DNA of 64,000 nt from JABCYV01 sp963729325. Lineage in GTDB: Bacteria; Acidobacteriota; Terriglobia; Terriglobales; Acidobacteriaceae. Each line of letters opens with the position of its first letter. The first letter of the stretch is position 1. The position numbers were made by a program, and so were the translations under genes. The stretch covers positions 310,001 to 374,000 of the forward strand of contig CAVSNS010000033.1 in the NCBI GenBank assembly GCA_963729325.1, in the 5' to 3' direction. Shown here one piece after another: positions 1 through 8,954 of the stretch. The notes beneath the pieces are model-generated. The model worked only from the letters and a program-made list of their open reading frames with translations. It was not told the origin of the DNA and ran no database searches.

Positions 1-1
1 A

Positions 2-913
2 CAACTCAACGTGACCACACCGCGAGACGTGGCGCCGCTAATCGGACCTCGTCCAGCCGACTCAAACAAGGGAAACTTCGGGCACGTGCTCGTTCTGGGC
101 GGATCCCTGGGGAAGGCAGGCGCGGCTGCAATGGCTGGCATGGCCGCCCTGCGCGTGGGCGCAGGTTTGTCCACCGTCGCAAGTCCCAAGTCTGTGCTGC
201 CAACGGTGGCCGGCTTTCATCCCGAGCTCATGACCGAGCCGCTGGAGGAAACCGAAGCCGGCAGCATCTCGTTGCGCGCCTTGGAATATGGTCGAGTCGA
301 CCGATTAGTGGAAGGCAAGACGGTGCTGGCGGTTGGTCCCGGCGTCTCGCGAAACACGGAGACTGCAGAGTTCGTGCGCAACATTGTGAAGGATCGCAAA
401 ACGCCGACCGTCCTGGATGCAGACGGCCTGAATGCATTCGAAAACCATGCTGCGGAACTGAGCGGCAAAGATCGGATGCTGGTGATCACGCCGCATCCCG
501 GTGAAATGGCCCGACTGATCGGATCGATCACCGCCGCGGTACAGCGCGATCGCATCAACATCGCGCGAAGTTTTGCCCGGGAACATGAATTGATCGTCGT
601 GCTGAAGGGCCATCGGACTTTGATTGCGCATCCCGACGGGACGGTCTGGGTGAACACAACCGGCAATCCTGGGATGGCGACCGGCGGAACAGGCGACATA
701 TTGACCGGCATGACTGCGGGCTTAGTTGCGCAAAATCCAAAGCGGGTTTTGGATGCCGTAGTCGCAGCGGTTCATCTTCACGGCTTGGCGGGTGATGTGG
801 CTCGCGAAAGCATGGGTGAGCATTCCCTGGTCGCCACGGATCTTCTGAAGGCCTTCCCCGAAGCCTTTCGTCGAGTGCGAGAAACCGCGCAAGAAAAACT
901 GGCCCGCATCTAA
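2..913 (+). CDS. nnrD: NAD(P)H-hydrate dehydratase (YjeF C-terminal domain), 5' partial
   Basis: ADP/ATP-dependent dehydratase that repairs hydrated NAD(P)H. The ribokinase-like fold is recognised by GNFGHVLVLGGS near the N-terminus, the DADGLNAF segment, TPHPGEMARL and the nucleotide-binding MATGGTGDILTGM loop near residue 220. The first possible start is the GTG at 11, but the frame is open to the window edge and the opening residues (VTTPRDVAPLIGPRPADSNKG) resemble the linker that joins the NnrE epimerase domain to NnrD in bifunctional enzymes. I therefore read it as the C-terminal half of a fused NnrE-NnrD cut by the window; a free-standing NnrD starting at 11 is the alternative. Confidence 0.9.
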   Translation, partial: QLNVTTPRDVAPLIGPRPADSNKGNFGHVLVLGGSLGKAGAAAMAGMAALRVGAGLSTVASPKSVLPTVAGFHPELMTEPLEETEAGSISLRALEYGRVDRLVEGKTVLAVGPGVSRNTETAEFVRNIVKDRKTPTVLDADGLNAFENHAAELSGKDRMLVITPHPGEMARLIGSITAAVQRDRINIARSFAREHELIVVLKGHRTLIAHPDGTVWVNTTGNPGMATGGTGDILTGMTAGLVAQNPKRVLDAVVAAVHLHGLAGDVARESMGEHSLVATDLLKAFPEAFRRVRETAQEKLARI

Positions 914-1070
914 GTCTAGTATCGGTGAAATATTAATCAATTCTTATTAGGCTATGTGCCTGTAACCCGCGCGATTACTGAGGTTTGCGCATTCTGATGT
1001 ACTCGAATCCGGACACGTTCTTCCGTAACCTGTCTCGTGCCGCTCTGCAGTGACATAGTGATTCTTGGCT

Positions 1071-1466
1071 ATGACTCACTTTCCCCAACCGCACCCTCAG
1101 CGGCGCGCTCCCCGAGTTCACCTAGGCGGCTCGATTGCAGCTCTGGTCATGTTGGAAGATGGACAGCGCGCTAAAGCCAAACTCCAAACTGTTTCCGTAA
1201 CCGGTGGCCTGCTGCGTTTGGGCAGGTCTTTGGAACAAGGCGATTTTGTCGAGATTGCTTTTCAGACGCAGTCTGGCCCGGTTCATGGCATGGCCGAGAT
1301 GCTGACTCCCGTGCGGGCACCGAGTGAGGGAATCATGCAGCCCTTCCGCTTCATCGCGTTGGGGGACGATGATCATCGCACGTTGCGCATGGTGGTCGAT
1401 TCGGTAACGGACCGCAGCTTCCAGGGAATCCGATCCAGTCAGTGGGCGGTTCCTAAATCACACTGA
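1071..1466 (+). CDS. PilZ domain protein
   Basis: Short cytosolic protein of about 131 residues. It opens with a QRRAPRVHL segment that matches the RxxxR c-di-GMP-binding motif of PilZ domains, followed about 30 residues later by VTGGLLRLG in the place of the D/NxSxxG motif. The rest has the beta-rich pattern of a single PilZ domain. By family it would bind cyclic di-GMP and modulate a partner, but no partner gene is adjacent. The second motif lacks the usual Asp/Asn-x-Ser, so binding may be weak. The ATG at 1071 is preferred over TTG at 1065; no strong ribosome binding site is seen for either. Confidence 0.7.
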   Translation: MTHFPQPHPQRRAPRVHLGGSIAALVMLEDGQRAKAKLQTVSVTGGLLRLGRSLEQGDFVEIAFQTQSGPVHGMAEMLTPVRAPSEGIMQPFRFIALGDDDHRTLRMVVDSVTDRSFQGIRSSQWAVPKSH

Positions 1467-1583
1467 GAAATTTGTCCGCTACTCGCGTCGCTGCGCTCCT
1501 GCGTTTCACCCTCGATATACTGGTCTGGTGGAGTTGAACCAAATGCTGGCTATCTCATGCCAGGGTCAACTCCCGCGATCAGG

Positions 1584-2015
1584 ATGAGCACGCAGGAATT
1601 CACCACACAATCAGCCGAAGAGACCGTCGCCCTGGGACGCAAGCTGGCCGCGATGCTAGCTCCTCCCAAGCTGGTGCTGTTGCGCGGCGAATTGGGCGCG
1701 GGCAAAACCACGCTAGTCAAGGGCATCGCCGAAGGTTTTCATGCCGCCTCCGAGGAAGACGTCACTAGCCCCACCTTTACCTTGGTCCATGAGTATCGCG
1801 CGCCTTCGGTGAACCTCTACCACATTGATCTGTATCGGGTGGATACCGAGCGCGAGTTGGAGACTCTTGCTCTGGATGACCTAATGGCCGAAAACAGCGT
1901 TCTCCTGATAGAGTGGGGAGAGAAGTTCCCACACTTAGAGCGCGAGCGGAATGTGGAAATCGCTCTACAGCGGGTGGGAGAGAGCGGGCGGAGAATCCAA
2001 CTTACTACCCGTTGA
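1584..2015 (+). CDS. tsaE: tRNA t6A37 threonylcarbamoyltransferase complex ATPase TsaE
   Basis: P-loop ATPase that works with TsaB and TsaD in making N6-threonylcarbamoyladenosine at tRNA position 37. Visible motifs are Walker A GELGAGKT (residues 35-42 from this start), the switch-like SPTFTLVHEY segment, HIDLYRV, and the IEWGEKFP segment typical of the family. The length of about 143 residues is normal. The frame is open to an ATG at 1557, but the ATG at 1584 starts at MSTQEFTT, where the family usually begins. The next gene follows within 60 bases on the same strand. Confidence 0.92.
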   Translation: MSTQEFTTQSAEETVALGRKLAAMLAPPKLVLLRGELGAGKTTLVKGIAEGFHAASEEDVTSPTFTLVHEYRAPSVNLYHIDLYRVDTERELETLALDDLMAENSVLLIEWGEKFPHLERERNVEIALQRVGESGRRIQLTTR

Positions 2016-2068
2016 CTCCGTGAACCGGGGCGCATTTTTCTTTGCCGGAATTTGGAGCCTGGACAAAA

Positions 2069-2842
2069 TTGAGAATTACGGGGCCTGCACTTGCCTGCTT
2101 ACTAACTGGTGTTTTGTGCTTCGCCCAATCCGCACCGCAATCTCCAACACCGGGTGTTAACGATAACAAGTCGGCGGGGCAGCAGCCGCCGTCTCAGTCC
2201 GGGGACAAAGGCAAAGGCGACAAAGACGACAAATCCCAGGAGCAAAATGGCACCTCCAAGGACCGGCTTTTCTACGCCCTGCCAAATTTTTTGACCCTGG
2301 AAAATGCCGGCCAGGTTCCCCCCCTCACCACTGGACAAAAGTTCAAGGTAGTGGCCCGCGGCTCATTCGACTATATTCAGATCCCCTGGTACGGTTTTCT
2401 GGCTGGCATAAGCCAGGCGGAAGACAGTGAGGCCGGCTATGGTCAGGGAGCCGAGGGTTACGGAAAACGTTACGGGGCGTACTATGCCGATGGAACGATT
2501 GAGAATTTCATGACCGGCGCCGTCTTGCCCTCGCTCCTCCATCAGGATCCTCGTTTCTTTCAATCGGGCCAAGGAGGGTTCTGGCGCCGTACCGAATATT
2601 CGATAAGCCGGATCTTCGTGACCCGCACCGATTCTGGAGGTCAGCAATTCAACTACTCTGAAGTTTTCGGCAGCGCGCTCTCGGCCGGTATTTCAACTTA
2701 TAGCTATCATCCCAGAAGCGATCGAAATATCGGGAACACGCTGAGCGTATGGGGCACGCAGGTTGGGTACGACACAATCACGATCGTAGTGAAAGAATTC
2801 TGGCCTGACATCCGCCGTAAGCTGAAAAAGAAAAAAGGATAG
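2069..2842 (+). CDS. Conserved exported protein, function unknown
   Basis: About 257 residues. Starting from TTG at 2069 gives a good signal peptide (MRITGPALACLLTGVLCFAQS) with a cleavage site near residue 20; the frame also allows TTG at 2042. After the signal comes a low-complexity Gly/Lys/Asp/Gln-rich linker (about residues 25-65), then a globular part with repeated Gly/Tyr/Phe (YGQGAEGYGKRYGAYYADG, HQDPRFFQSGQGGFWRRTEY) that suggests an outer-membrane or periplasmic beta-structure. It ends in a very basic tail, RRKLKKKKG. I recognise it as a type common in Acidobacteria but cannot name a function. Confidence 0.7.
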   Translation: MRITGPALACLLTGVLCFAQSAPQSPTPGVNDNKSAGQQPPSQSGDKGKGDKDDKSQEQNGTSKDRLFYALPNFLTLENAGQVPPLTTGQKFKVVARGSFDYIQIPWYGFLAGISQAEDSEAGYGQGAEGYGKRYGAYYADGTIENFMTGAVLPSLLHQDPRFFQSGQGGFWRRTEYSISRIFVTRTDSGGQQFNYSEVFGSALSAGISTYSYHPRSDRNIGNTLSVWGTQVGYDTITIVVKEFWPDIRRKLKKKKG

Positions 2843-3219
2843 GGAAGTCGGCGAGGACTGCGTTACGGCAATTTCGAAGACGCGGCCGGTTGACGGAATG
2901 GCCGCAAGCAAGCCACGGGCGCATTCCATTCCCGCAGCATCGCAAACAGGATGCAGGCGGCGAAGAGAGCGAAAACCAAGCGTCGGCTCGAGCTAGGTAC
3001 CTGCATTCACTATGATTCTACGCGTTCCAGGCGCCATCCGATCAATTTGAATCTTGTCGCGGAATCAGCCCGAAACCCCGCGCAGTTAAGCCGGAGTGAG
3101 GGACCTCGCGTGGGGCTTTCCCGATGTTTGTGCCGCTGCACGCCAGATCCCCTCGCCGAGCTCGGGATGACGCAAGCGTAGTTCAAACTGCGCGCCGCAA
3201 ATAGCGCGGATGCGTCCTT
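2843..3219. other. Gap without a confident gene
   Basis: Intergenic stretch between the exported protein and the convergent fabI. A 47-codon frame on the minus strand (3006 to 2863) encodes a short hydrophobic segment, LVFALFAACILFAML, but has no visible ribosome binding site, so it is not called. No terminator or repeat is evident. Confidence 0.4.
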
Positions 3220-3990
3220 TCAAAATCCCATGATGTTGTATCCGCAGTCCACGTAGATAACCTCGCCAGTGATGCCGGAGCTCGCATCGGAAGCCAGGAA
3301 TACACCGGTGGATCCGACTTCGCTTACCTCCACGTTGCGGCCGAGAGGAGCGCGTTCTGCATGGGATTTGAGCATATCGCCAAATCCTGAAATGCCACGA
3401 GCTGCGAGGGTTTTGACCGGCCCTGCGGATATGGCATTCACGCGAATCTTTTTCTTACCAAGATCGTAGGATAAATATCGGACCGAGCACTCCAGAGCGG
3501 CTTTGGCCACCGCCATGACGTTGTAGCGCGGCACTACTCTCTCAGAAGCGTAATAGGTCATGGTGATGATGGAGCCGCCATCTTCCATGAGCGGAGCGGC
3601 GGCGCGGGAAAGCGCGATCAGCGAATACACGCTGACGTCGTGAGCGATGCGAAAGCCTTCGCGGGTAGTGGTGATGAATTCGCCCTTTAATTCATCGGCG
3701 GGCGCGAAGGCCACACTATGCACCAAAACGTGCAGCTTGCCGTACCGTTCTTTCAGTTGGCCGAAGACTCGCTCAATTTCCGCATCATTCGACACATCGC
3801 ACATGAAGGCTTCGGCGCCCGGCAAGGAGAGAATCAGGTCCTTGGCTTCCAATTCCATCCGCTCGTTCTGGTAGCTGATAGCGAGCTTGGCGCCGGCGTT
3901 GTGCAGTCCCTGCGCAATCGACCATGCGATCGAGCGTTTGTTGGCCACTCCGAAGACAACGGCAATCCGACCTTCAAGGCTGGATGACAT
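3220..3990 (-). CDS. fabI: Enoyl-[acyl-carrier-protein] reductase (NADH), FabI type
   Basis: SDR-fold enzyme that reduces the trans-2-enoyl-ACP in the last step of fatty acid elongation. The FabI cofactor motif GVANKRSIAWSIA is at residues 14-26, and the catalytic Tyr-x6-Lys pattern appears as YNVMAVAK following YYASERVVP. The NAISAGPVKTLAARGISGF segment and the C-terminal ITGEVIYVDCGYNIMGF are also typical. The start at 3990 is set by an AGGAGA ribosome binding site 5 bases upstream; an in-frame extension to 4050 lacks family similarity. About 256 residues, full length. It is transcribed alone. Confidence 0.95.
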   Translation of the reverse strand: MSSSLEGRIAVVFGVANKRSIAWSIAQGLHNAGAKLAISYQNERMELEAKDLILSLPGAEAFMCDVSNDAEIERVFGQLKERYGKLHVLVHSVAFAPADELKGEFITTTREGFRIAHDVSVYSLIALSRAAAPLMEDGGSIITMTYYASERVVPRYNVMAVAKAALECSVRYLSYDLGKKKIRVNAISAGPVKTLAARGISGFGDMLKSHAERAPLGRNVEVSEVGSTGVFLASDASSGITGEVIYVDCGYNIMGF

Positions 3991-4169
3991 GCAGGTCTCC
4001 TGATGAAATTTGAAGAGAAAGAATAGCAGCCAGGGCTGCGAATTTACCACACCAAGTCACTGACGAGTCGCAGATTGCCGGATTTTCGGATCGACAAATT
4101 CAAAAGCCGAAGCGCGCCAGCTGCGAAATCAATCCCAAAAATCCTAAAATCCTGTCAATTCGAAAATCG

Positions 4170-5423
4170 CTATTCCACGGAAGTCGTCTCGGGGACCGGT
4201 TGCGACGTCCCCACCGGCCAACTCGCACTGACAAACGCCACCGCATACACCAATCCGATGATGGCAAAACCGGCGACCAGATTAAGTTGCGCTACGGCAC
4301 CTACCAGAAATCCCAGAACAATTTGCAGACAGGTGCCGGCAAAATAGAACGTATTCTGCACCCGTCCCATGAAATGCGGAGGCACCTGCTCCATGATGCT
4401 GGTATTCATGGCCACACCGCTGATGCCGCGTCCGGAACCCATCAAGCCGTAAATTGCCACGGCAATTGCCAGCCGAGGAGATACAGGAGCGACGATCATG
4501 CATATCGCCAGCATCCCCATGGAAATGGCGACGGATCGTCGCGCACCTAGCCAGGCTATGACCTGCGGCGCGTACAAAGCACTGAGAAAAGCGCCAGTGC
4601 CCCATCCGGCGTTGAGCCAGCCATAGCCGACAGCGCCGGCGTGGAACACTAGGTCACTCAGCGGAGCGGTAACCACGACCGCGGTCAGCATGGCGCCCAG
4701 GAACAGCGCCCAACTCGTTCCCAGCAGAATCACGCTGGGGTGGTCGCGGAGAAACTGGAAACCTTCACGCATCTCACGCACGAAGCGCTCGAACGCAGTC
4801 TCAGCCGCCACGATGTCGGCGCGCAGTTCCGCCGGCCGGGGCACCACGTGGCGTCCTTTGCGCACGGCAAAGTAGCAGAGGAACGAAACTACATAGGTCG
4901 AGAAATCAATCAGCAGGACGCCGCCCAATCCAATGTGGTTGTAGACGAATCCCACGATCGATCCGGCGATCAGCCAGCCTCCCTGAATGCCCGCCAGCAA
5001 GAAAGTATTGGCGTGGACGAACTCTTCTCCGGGAGTCAATTCTTGAATGAGCGCGGTTATTGTCGGCCAGAACATCCAAAAGCCGGCTGCGACCAGCGTG
5101 TTCATCAAGTACAGCTCCCAAACTTTTGTTTTGCCCAGGAACGCAAGAATGGCAACTGTGAGGATGATGACGGCGCGAGCAGCGTCGAGCATCATGACCA
5201 GCCGGCGGCGGTCTTCACGATCGATGATGACGCCGGTGAAAGGGAGCATCAGCATGGCCGGGATAGTTTGCAAGACGGCAAACATACCCAGGGCCATTTC
5301 GGAATGCGTGGCCTGCAGAATATACCAGGCGACCGCGGCGGAGTTCATGCCGCTGCCCAGCATGGAGATCAGGTTGGCGCCGAAGACGTAGCGCAGCGCT
5401 CGTTTCTGCAGGATGGCGCGCAT
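4170..5423 (-). CDS. MFS transporter, EntS/MFS_3-like
   Basis: Major facilitator of 417 residues with 12 predicted membrane helices. The loop between helices 2 and 3 carries the family motif as GVIIDREDRRRLVMMLDAARA, and the central loop (residues about 190-225) is hydrophilic. The overall pattern, starting FGANLISMLGSGMNSAAVAWYILQ, is that of the enterobactin exporter EntS / MFS_3 group, which exports small molecules. No siderophore genes are nearby, so the substrate cannot be inferred. The gene is intact and stands between fabI and an inverted repeat. Confidence 0.85.
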   Translation of the reverse strand: MRAILQKRALRYVFGANLISMLGSGMNSAAVAWYILQATHSEMALGMFAVLQTIPAMLMLPFTGVIIDREDRRRLVMMLDAARAVIILTVAILAFLGKTKVWELYLMNTLVAAGFWMFWPTITALIQELTPGEEFVHANTFLLAGIQGGWLIAGSIVGFVYNHIGLGGVLLIDFSTYVVSFLCYFAVRKGRHVVPRPAELRADIVAAETAFERFVREMREGFQFLRDHPSVILLGTSWALFLGAMLTAVVVTAPLSDLVFHAGAVGYGWLNAGWGTGAFLSALYAPQVIAWLGARRSVAISMGMLAICMIVAPVSPRLAIAVAIYGLMGSGRGISGVAMNTSIMEQVPPHFMGRVQNTFYFAGTCLQIVLGFLVGAVAQLNLVAGFAIIGLVYAVAFVSASWPVGTSQPVPETTSVE

Positions 5424-5466
5424 ACTCCAATTTAAACGATGACGGCGACGACGCCAACCGGAGACT

Positions 5467-5556
5467 CATCAACCACAAAGGACACGAAGTAGCACGAAGG
5501 TAGTGACGGCTTAAAGGGTTTCGCTTCGTGCTACTTCGTGTCCCTCGTGGTTGATG
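5467..5556. repeat. Long intergenic inverted repeat (hairpin), copy 1
   Basis: Left arm 5467-5499 and right arm 5524-5556 are 33 bases each and match at 31 positions when one is reverse-complemented; the loop is 24 bases. The core is the ACCAC(A/G)AAGGACACGAAG type. A related but less perfect copy lies at 43795-43893. The right arm encodes the last residues and stop of the adjacent minus-strand glycosyltransferase. Confidence 0.85.
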
Positions 5557-6942
5557 GGAAACTAGCTCTCCCCGCGGCACCGGGCTCTGGCGAGATTTTT
5601 GCAATGGGCCATCGGAACTGGATGCGTCGCGCCTCCCAGAACAAATACACAATCAGCAGCAGCATTTCTGGCTCAATGGGGTGTTTGTAGCGGGGAAACG
5701 GATTCACCAGATAATAAGGAAGCGGATAGAAGACCAAAAGACAAAAGAGAAGAAACGCTCCGCACTTACGATTGCGAATGGTCAGCCAGAGTCCAGCAAA
5801 GGCAAGAACGCTCCCCAAGAAGAAAGTAACGTGGCGCGCGACGATCAGATCGTACCCGTTGACGATCGTCGCTTGTGGAGTGCCAATCCAGAAATAGACT
5901 GCCCGTTCCAGGCTGAACCAGATGAACTTCTCAGGGTGCTCGCGGACGAACTGCCCGACTTCCTGCCGCTTTTCATCCATGAAGCCAAGCTCTCCCAGTT
6001 CTTGGAATCTTCTCATTGCAGCGGGATCGTTGCCGGGGTGTTCGTTGCGTGTCCAAAGTCCGGTCAAGCGGTCGTTATTGGCCATGTGCATTTCGAGCGG
6101 AAGGTTGTCGCGAATGAACACATACCTGCCGAAAACGGCGTGGTTACGCGTCAGCCAAGGGCTGACGACAAGAGCTGCGGTTAATAGGCAAAGAAGCACT
6201 CCTCCGAGTTGACGGGAGCGATTCGGCAGCCAATGCAGCAACCAGATCAAACAGAACGGGAGCATGACCAGAAGCGCGGTGTTGGTCAGAGTAATGACAC
6301 CCCACAGGAGTCCAAAGACGATCCACGCTCGAGGACGGGGTGGCTCGTGTTGCATGCGCAGGGTAAGCAGCAAGACCAACGTCAGGAGAAACGCGCTCAG
6401 ACTGGTTTCCCACACCACGCGCACGGGCCAATAAATTGCGTACGGAAATACCGCCCAAGTCCAGGCCGCAGCGCGGGCGACTTCAACTCCGTAAATTCTT
6501 TCCGCGATGCGATAAAGGGGGATGCAAGTGAGCGCTCCAAAAATACTATTGAATGCCAGAATTACCCACGCCGCAGCGTTGCTGTAAACACCAAACGAGC
6601 TTGAAAACGCCCGCCAGAATATACGGATAAAGTGGCGGTGCCCAGGCGCTCGGGTCCGGTTGGCAGATCGGTGGGAGAACTGAAGCCTTGTCCGGTGGCA
6701 ATGGAGCGGGCGATGCGTCCCATCTCCCAGCCAAATTGGAAGTGATCACGGCGCGGCGTGATGCGATAGGTATGGCCTATCGTGATAACCGACAATCGCA
6801 GGAGCAGCGCGACCAGGACGATCAAAAGAAGGGAATGCCTCCAAGTTTGTCCCCGGAAAGACCCCGCTGGAGTGCGCGGTCTCTGGCATTGAGATGAACT
6901 CTCCGAGGCTGCGTGAAAGTCCGTCTCATCGCCATCTTGCAT
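5531..6942 (-). CDS. GT39/PMT-like membrane glycosyltransferase, two frameshifts
   Basis: Reads as one protein of about 470 residues in three frames: the start at 6942 carries an N-terminal membrane helix and the GHTYRITPRRDHFQFGWEMGRIARSIA segment, then breaks occur near 6655 and near 6597. The pieces join smoothly (PSAWAPPLYPYILAGVFKL, then FGVYSNAAAWVILAFNSIFGALTCIPLYR, then WPVRVVWETSLSAFLLTLVL). Multiple hydrophobic helices plus the acidic/aromatic first periplasmic loop are as in ArnT/PMT-type transferases that move a sugar from a polyprenyl phosphate in the membrane. The acceptor is unknown. The last codons fall in an intergenic repeat, so the natural C-terminus is uncertain. Confidence 0.7.
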
Positions 6943-7059
6943 GCGGCCAGACTACAGCATGTGCAGATTCCGTGCCATCAGCCCCGTCAGCCTAAGTACA
7001 AACTTGCGCACGAATTCATTCGGAGCTACGATGCCCCCGCACAAATGCGGAGGTGGTTT

Positions 7060-8205
7060 ATGAGACACAGTCGCTGGCCCGTCGCGCTACTGGTTGCTCT
7101 CTACACGGCGTCCTTTTCTCTTGTCCTGCAGGCACAAGTGGACAGGATCATTATTCCCGCGGGCACGCCCGAAGATCAGGCCCTGCAGGCGATCTCCAAC
7201 GAACCGGACGCGCAGAAGAAGGTGGTCATGTATCAGGATTTCGTCCAGAAGTTCGCTTCGAATCCCGCGGCCGTGGCCTATGGCAACTGGCAGATTTCGC
7301 AGTCTTATCAGGCTACGGGAGATCTGCAGAAGGCGCTCGAGTATGGAGACAAGGCCCTCATCGGATCTCCCCATAATCTGGACATTCTTGTCTCGCAGGC
7401 CGGCATAGCGCAACAGATGAAGAATAATGCCAGGTTGATGGACTACTCCATGCGCGGGGGCGAGGTGTGCAATTCATTCGCTAAGGAGTCCAAGCCAGCA
7501 GGAATGAGCGACCAGGAGTTTGCCTCACACGTGGAGGACGAAAAGAACTCAGCGAAAAGCTCGTGCGAATTTCTCGAGGCCACTGCTTTCAATGCGATTG
7601 CTACCGAGAACGACGCCAAGACGCGCATCAGCTACATCGAGCGCTTCACCCCGGCCTTTCCTACCTCTCGCTTCGAAGACCAGGTAACTTCGTACGCCAT
7701 GGTTTCACTCTCGGAACTGAAGGACACCTCTCGATTGGTTGCATACGGGGAAAAGACTCTGCAGGCGAACCCCAATAGTTTGGCTGCTTTACTGCTCCTC
7801 GCAAACACATATGTTGAGGATCCAAAGCCGGGCAGTCTGAACAAGGCCATCACATACGCTGAAAAGGCGATAACAGTGGCAAAGGCCGAATCTCCCGACG
7901 CCGATCGCTCCCACAAAGTGTCCGCAGGCGTGGCGCACTACACTATCGGCTATGCCTATTTAAAGCAGGATAAAACTGCGGCTGGCATCCCCGAGTTAAA
8001 GACCGCGGGCACCCTGCTCAAAGGACAGGACGACCAGTCCTATGCTCTGACCATGTTCCGTCTGGGTTTTGCCTATGCCAAGCTCAATCGTGTGACCGAA
8101 GCGCGAGACGCGCTCAACGAAGCCGTGAGAATCTCGGGGCCGGCGCAACAACCTGCGCAAGACCTCCTAGCGAAGGTGAATGCGGCCCGCGCGAAAGGCA
8201 AATAG
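7060..8205 (+). CDS. Exported tetratricopeptide-repeat protein
   Basis: About 381 residues with an N-terminal signal peptide (WPVALLVALYTASFSLVLQAQ). The mature part has helical repeats, for example GDLQKALEYGDKALIGSPHNLDILV, DTSRLVAYGEKTLQANPNSLAALLLLANTY and SYALTMFRLGFAYAKLNRVTEARDALNEAVRIS, that fit TPR units for protein-protein contacts in the periplasm. The ATG at 7060 is chosen because GGAGG lies 6 bases upstream; the frame runs back to 6913 without support. It is divergent from the glycosyltransferase. No enzymatic motif is seen. Confidence 0.75.
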   Translation: MRHSRWPVALLVALYTASFSLVLQAQVDRIIIPAGTPEDQALQAISNEPDAQKKVVMYQDFVQKFASNPAAVAYGNWQISQSYQATGDLQKALEYGDKALIGSPHNLDILVSQAGIAQQMKNNARLMDYSMRGGEVCNSFAKESKPAGMSDQEFASHVEDEKNSAKSSCEFLEATAFNAIATENDAKTRISYIERFTPAFPTSRFEDQVTSYAMVSLSELKDTSRLVAYGEKTLQANPNSLAALLLLANTYVEDPKPGSLNKAITYAEKAITVAKAESPDADRSHKVSAGVAHYTIGYAYLKQDKTAAGIPELKTAGTLLKGQDDQSYALTMFRLGFAYAKLNRVTEARDALNEAVRISGPAQQPAQDLLAKVNAARAKGK

Positions 8206-8252
8206 TCATTGCAAGAATTGAACCTGAATCCTGAGGCCCGAAAGCCCATTCC

Positions 8253-8873
8253 TTAGTGTTTCACCAATTCATCCGACAGCAGGCGAGCTTTGAAGGCGAG
8301 ATTGTGTGCCATTTGCAGATCGCCGGCAGCGTCAGCAACCTTAGCTTGTTCGACGTAGGATTGAATCTGCTTCATCGTGTCCTGCTGGCTGGGGGTGAGT
8401 TGATGGCCAGCAAGCTTTTTTAGATTTGCGTCAGTAGAGTCCAGCAACTCGGTAGTGTTCTGGCGCTGATGAGAAGCCTGTGCGTCGGTAACGCTGGGAG
8501 TAATCTCCGCCTTGGGATCCGTCGTGCTGCCATTGGGTACCACAGTCTTAGCCGGGCTTGACTCCGGCTGTGCGGTGGGCTTGCGTTTTCGGTGACGCTT
8601 CTTGGTAGCGGCGGCGGCAGGCTTCTTGGCGGTTGAGTCAGGCTGCGGATTCTCAGATTGTGTAGCAGGAGCGGGAGTTTGTGGCGGCGCAGACGGTGGC
8701 TCCGGCTTGCTTTGCGCTGGGGGCGTAGGTGTTTCCGGCGGAGGAGCGGTTGGAGGGGAATCCTGTGCCCGCTGGTTCTGTTTTGCTATTACGGGCACTG
8801 CAGAGCTATCCGCGACGCCGATCGATGGCGAAGCGACGAGCCCGCAGACGATGAGGACAGCGGCCAGAGACAT
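8253..8873 (-). CDS. Exported Pro/Lys-rich protein with C-terminal helical domain, function unknown
   Basis: About 206 residues. A signal peptide (MSLAAVLIVCGLVASPSIGVA) is followed by a Pro/Thr/Ala-rich stretch (about residues 35-80), a basic patch AATKKRHRKRKP, another disordered section, and a compact C-terminal helix pair with QDTMKQIQSYVEQAKVADAAGD and LQMAHNLAFKARLLSDELVKH. The architecture suggests a periplasmic or cell-wall-spanning protein with a small helical end. Function is not recognised. The start is taken as ATG 8873; TTG at 8879 is also in frame. It is convergent with the TPR gene. Confidence 0.65.
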   Translation of the reverse strand: MSLAAVLIVCGLVASPSIGVADSSAVPVIAKQNQRAQDSPPTAPPPETPTPPAQSKPEPPSAPPQTPAPATQSENPQPDSTAKKPAAAATKKRHRKRKPTAQPESSPAKTVVPNGSTTDPKAEITPSVTDAQASHQRQNTTELLDSTDANLKKLAGHQLTPSQQDTMKQIQSYVEQAKVADAAGDLQMAHNLAFKARLLSDELVKH

Positions 8874-8954
8874 ATTCAAACTCGTGCCCGGGGCGCTCCG
8901 GGCGATTGGTGCGATTCTACGCTCCGGAGCGAGGCATCGCTACTCTTCCACTGC

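Noticed and set aside
2951..3181. 76-codon plus-strand frame
   Set aside because: No ribosome binding site, no similarity, basic and Ser/Pro-rich throughout.
4740..5435. Plus-strand frame of 231 codons opposite the MFS gene
   Set aside because: Antisense shadow of a clearly conserved transporter; composition is not protein-like.
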